From the NCBI GenBank assembly GCA_028678555.1, contig JAJRDF010000063.1, positions 1 to 8,189 of the forward strand: DNA of 8,189 bases, written 5' to 3'. A model generated the notes under the pieces. It worked only from the letters and a program-made list of their open reading frames with translations. It had not been told where the DNA came from and ran no database searches. Position numbers and translations under genes: made by a program. The DNA is from Methanomicrobiales archaeon (GTDB lineage Archaea > Halobacteriota > Methanomicrobia > Methanomicrobiales > JACTUA01). Below are positions 6,203-8,189 of the stretch, piece by piece (the stretch's first letter is position 1; the number at the start of each line of letters is the position of its first letter).

Positions 6203-7243
6203 ATGAACCAGCGACGGGTACTTGTCACGGGTGCAGGGGGATTCATCGGCCACCACCTGGTCTCATCGCTGAAGACACAGGGGTACTGGGTCCGGGGAGT
6301 GGATCTGAAGTATCCCGAATTCTCCCGGAGCGACGCGGACCAGTTCGAGGTCCTGGACCTGCGCCGGTGGGACAGCTGCCTCCAGGCTACCCGGGGCATC
6401 CACGAGGTCTATGCCCTGGCCGCAGACATGGGCGGCATGGGCTTCATCTCCTGCCACCATGCCGAGATCCTCCACAATAATTCCCTCATCAACCTTCATA
6501 CTCTGGAGGCGGCGCGGGTGAACGGGGTGGAGCGGTACCTCTATACCTCCTCTGCGTGCGTCTACCCCGAGTACCGTCAGATGGACGTGGACGTGGCACC
6601 CCTGAAGGAAGAGGATGCCTACCCGGCCCAGCCCCAGGACGCGTACGGCTGGGAGAAGCTCATCGCCGAACGGCTCTGCCTCCACTATCACGAGGATTAC
6701 GGGATGAACACCCACATCGTCCGGTTCCACAACATCTATGGCCCCGAGGGATCCTGGGTGGACGGGCGGGAGAAGGCCCCGGCAGCCCTCTCCCGGAAGG
6801 TGGCGGTGGCGAAACTGGGTGGGGACCCCACCATTGATATCTGGGGAGACGGGGCGCAGACCCGATCGTTCTGTTTCATCGAAGACTGCGTCCACGGCCT
6901 CTCCCGGCTCATGGCGTCCGACTTCCACGACCCCCTGAACCTGGGCACGGACCGGATGGTGAACATCAACGAGCTGGCCCGGATCATCGCGGAAGTGGCG
7001 GGAACCTCCATCGAGATCCGGCACATCGAAGGCCCCATGGGGGTGAGGGGCCGGAACTCGGACAACACGCTGCTGCGGAAGGTCCTGGGCTGGGAGCCGG
7101 GGGTCAGCCTGGAAAAGGGCCTCGGGATCACCTACCGCTGGATCGAGGACCGGGTCCGGGAGCATATCGCCCGCGCTCCGGACAGGAAGAAGGCCCTCGG
7201 GGAGCTTCGCACGAGCCGGATCTACCAGCCCCCCTGTGCGTGA
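6203..7243 (+). CDS. NAD-dependent epimerase closely resembling GDP-mannose 3,5-epimerase
   Basis: Plant GDP-mannose 3,5-epimerase converts GDP-D-mannose to GDP-L-galactose and GDP-L-gulose by oxidation at C4 and inversion at C3 and C5. This 346-residue short-chain dehydrogenase has the NAD loop TGAGGFIG (9-16; G10, G13, G16), D34 ending the second strand, and GME signatures: AADMGGMGFI (73-82), SSACVYPE (116-123), QDAYGWEKL (145-153), RFHNIYGPEGSW (174-185), GREKAPAA (188-195), WGDGAQTRSF (214-223) and GPMGVRGRNSDN (277-288). C119, Y148, K152, K191 and R282 match plant C145, Y174, K178, K217 and R306. The residues after about 322 form a short charged tail. It starts 39 bases after nadE, probably from its own promoter. 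Product assignment rests on motif likeness; a related GDP- or UDP-sugar epimerase remains possible. Confidence 0.85.
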   Translation: MNQRRVLVTGAGGFIGHHLVSSLKTQGYWVRGVDLKYPEFSRSDADQFEVLDLRRWDSCLQATRGIHEVYALAADMGGMGFISCHHAEILHNNSLINLHTLEAARVNGVERYLYTSSACVYPEYRQMDVDVAPLKEEDAYPAQPQDAYGWEKLIAERLCLHYHEDYGMNTHIVRFHNIYGPEGSWVDGREKAPAALSRKVAVAKLGGDPTIDIWGDGAQTRSFCFIEDCVHGLSRLMASDFHDPLNLGTDRMVNINELARIIAEVAGTSIEIRHIEGPMGVRGRNSDNTLLRKVLGWEPGVSLEKGLGITYRWIEDRVREHIARAPDRKKALGELRTSRIYQPPCA

Positions 7244-7269
7244 GGGGAGTGGCCTGGGCTGCGGGATCC

Positions 7270-7824
7270 ATGAAGCGCTGGGAAGTGCGGGAGCGGACGT
7301 GCGTCCTGGATGCCTCCCCGTGGTTGAAGGTGTTCCGGGAAACGGTCAGGCTGGAGGATGACCGGATCATCGATGACTATTACACCATTGATGAGCGGGA
7401 CTTTTCAGTCATCTTTGCGGTGACCCCGCAGCAGACAGTGGTCTGCATCTGGCACTACAAGCACGGGCCGGGGAGGATCAACCTGGGCCTCCCTGCCGGC
7501 TACGTGATGGACAACGAATCGCCCCTCGCGGCGGCGCAGCGGGAGCTGGAGGAGGAGACCGGGTACCGGGCCCCTTTATGGCAGCACCTGGGATCCTTCT
7601 CGGTGGACGGGAACCGGGGGTGCGGGAAGGCGCATGTCTTCCTGGCGCGCGGGGCGGTCAGAACCGGGAAACTTTCACCTGATGATCTCGAGGAGATCCG
7701 GGTGGATCTCCTCCCTGTCCCGGCCCTGGAAGAATACCTCAGAAGCGGAGATGTGGCCACCCTTGATACCGCCGCAGCGATCGCCCTCGGGATCGCCAGT
7801 TCCATGAAAGATACTATGGGATGA
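7270..7824 (+). CDS. Nudix hydrolase (ADP-ribose or nucleotide-sugar pyrophosphatase type)
   Basis: Nudix enzymes split nucleoside diphosphates linked to another group; this branch typically cleaves ADP-ribose or nucleotide sugars. The 184-residue protein has a complete Nudix box, G77-x5-E83-x7-RELEEETGY (91-99), whose REXXEE glutamates bind the metal. The preceding VFRETVRLEDDRIIDDYYTI (split at 21-40) and the QTVVCIWHYKHGPG part (55-68) resemble ADP-ribose pyrophosphatases. I prefer the ATG at 7270, giving MKRWEVRERTCV. A GTG at 7240 adds ten residues and overlaps the epimerase stop by three bases (GTGA). Neither start has a good ribosome binding site. The next gene upstream ends 26 bases before the chosen ATG, so it is likely cotranscribed with the epimerase. 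Given nadE and sugar-nucleotide genes nearby, either ADP-ribose or a GDP-sugar could be the substrate. The stop codon lies inside a strong hairpin. Confidence 0.85.
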   Translation: MKRWEVRERTCVLDASPWLKVFRETVRLEDDRIIDDYYTIDERDFSVIFAVTPQQTVVCIWHYKHGPGRINLGLPAGYVMDNESPLAAAQRELEEETGYRAPLWQHLGSFSVDGNRGCGKAHVFLARGAVRTGKLSPDDLEEIRVDLLPVPALEEYLRSGDVATLDTAAAIALGIASSMKDTMG

Positions 7825-7872
7825 GGGTAGGGCCGCCGGGATCACCCCTCCCATAGCTGGACAGTATGGGGG
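7814..7872 (+). terminator. Overlapping alternative hairpins at the end of the Nudix gene
   Basis: CTATGGG (7814-7820) pairs perfectly with CCCATAG (7850-7856). After a 3-base bulge the stem continues with 7824-7827 against 7846-7849. The Nudix TGA (7822-7824) is at this bulge. The same CCCATA arm (7850-7855) can instead pair with TATGGG (7865-7870) across a 9-base loop, with two more weak pairs. The placement suggests an RNA 3'-end structure or terminator. No T-tract follows on this strand, so termination is not proven. Confidence 0.4.
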
Positions 7873-7926
7873 AATACGGCAGATGAAAAAAGAAACCATT
7901 TCTACCAGAGCCCGCACGAATAGAAT

Positions 7927-7931
7927 GGAGG
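7927..7931 (+). promoter_or_regulatory. Shine-Dalgarno GGAGG for the sugar dehydrogenase
   Basis: GGAGG lies eight bases before the ATG at 7940, ideal spacing, and fixes the start of the last gene. The A-rich stretch at 7885-7895 (GAAAAAAGAAA) is the only AT-rich run in this gap and may belong to a promoter, but no clear TATA box is seen. Confidence 0.6.
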
Positions 7932-7939
7932 GTTGAGGG

Positions 7940-8189
7940 ATGGGAGAGGATGCTGTTTCGATCATCGGCCTCGGGAAGCTGGGCGCGAGCATGGCTGCCG
8001 CCATGGCGAGCCGTGGGCTCCATGTCATCGGGGTGGACGTGGTCCCCCGCGCAGTGGACCTCCTGAACCAGGGGAAGCCTCCGGTGGTGGAGACCGATCT
8101 CGCGGACTACATCACCAGGCACCGGAAGAATCTGGAGGCCACGACCGACCACCGCCATGCCATCCTCCATTCCGACATCACCTTCGTCA
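7940..8189 (+). CDS. Nucleotide-sugar dehydrogenase, N-terminus (UDP-glucose/GDP-mannose dehydrogenase family; 3'-truncated by window edge)
   Basis: Family members use two NAD+ to oxidise C6 of a UDP- or GDP-sugar to the uronic acid (or the equivalent HexNAc acid). Only 83 residues are visible, and the frame runs open off the right edge. They begin MGEDAVSIIGLGKLGASMAA, a Rossmann NAD site with G10, G12 and G15. The strand HVIGVD ends in D33, expected to bind the adenosine ribose. The later VVETDLADYITRH (49-61), LEATTDH and SDITFV match the family pattern of a conserved Glu-x-x-Leu followed by the second strand. The ATG at 7940 is supported by GGAGG eight bases upstream. The catalytic Cys and the substrate domain lie outside the window, so UDP-Glc, UDP-GlcNAc/ManNAc and GDP-Man cannot be told apart. 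It fits with the epimerase as a supplier of acidic sugars for surface glycans. Confidence 0.85.
   Translation, partial: MGEDAVSIIGLGKLGASMAAAMASRGLHVIGVDVVPRAVDLLNQGKPPVVETDLADYITRHRKNLEATTDHRHAILHSDITFV

Noticed and set aside
6263..7165. Long minus-strand reading frame (300 codons) opposite the epimerase
   Set aside because: It lies wholly opposite a well-recognised enzyme, and its translation shows no family motif. Long antisense frames are common in GC-rich DNA.
1..8189. CRISPR array, tRNA/rRNA gene, insertion sequence or phage-defence system
   Set aside because: I see no regularly spaced repeats, cloverleaf sequences, transposase-like proteins or terminal repeats. All recognisable proteins are glycan- or NAD-related.

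Overview
This GC-rich (visibly about 60% or more) 8.2 kb window most likely comes from an archaeon, probably a methanogen of the Methanomicrobiales (genus not determinable). The reasons are an AglB/STT3-type oligosaccharyltransferase with an archaeal C-terminal domain, TATA-like elements about 30 bases before starts that lack a Shine-Dalgarno, and AGGAGG-type ribosome binding sites elsewhere. All seven genes are on the + strand and packed tightly. The longest gap is 257 bases. I see no tRNA, rRNA, CRISPR array, insertion sequence or other mobile element.

Layout: (1) 1-1837, C-terminal 610 residues of an AglB/STT3-like protein, cut by the window edge; (2) 1943-3103, membrane-anchored GT2 polyprenyl-phosphate hexosyltransferase; (3) 3111-4241, GT4 glycosyltransferase, 7 bases after the GT2 gene and surely cotranscribed; (4) 4499-6163, glutamine-dependent NAD+ synthetase (NadE) behind its own likely leaderless promoter; (5) 6203-7243, short-chain epimerase closely resembling GDP-mannose 3,5-epimerase; (6) 7270-7824, Nudix hydrolase; (7) 7940-8189, N-terminus of a nucleotide-sugar dehydrogenase, cut by the right edge.

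How they fit together: apart from NadE and possibly the Nudix enzyme, this is a surface-glycan locus. The epimerase and dehydrogenase would make unusual activated sugars (L-galactose/L-gulose type, and a uronic acid). The GT4 and GT2 enzymes would use activated sugars to build or charge lipid carriers, and AglB-type enzymes transfer the finished glycan to protein outside the membrane. NadE supplies NAD+, a cofactor of both sugar-modifying enzymes, but this may be coincidence.

The most notable point is that the AglB-like protein departs from the canonical WWDYG motif (VWEAG here) and from the DK motif, while the surrounding fold is well kept. It may be a divergent paralogue with altered sequon recognition or lost catalysis. 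Second is the archaeal GDP-mannose 3,5-epimerase homologue with all the plant-enzyme catalytic residues. No wholly new system is evident.
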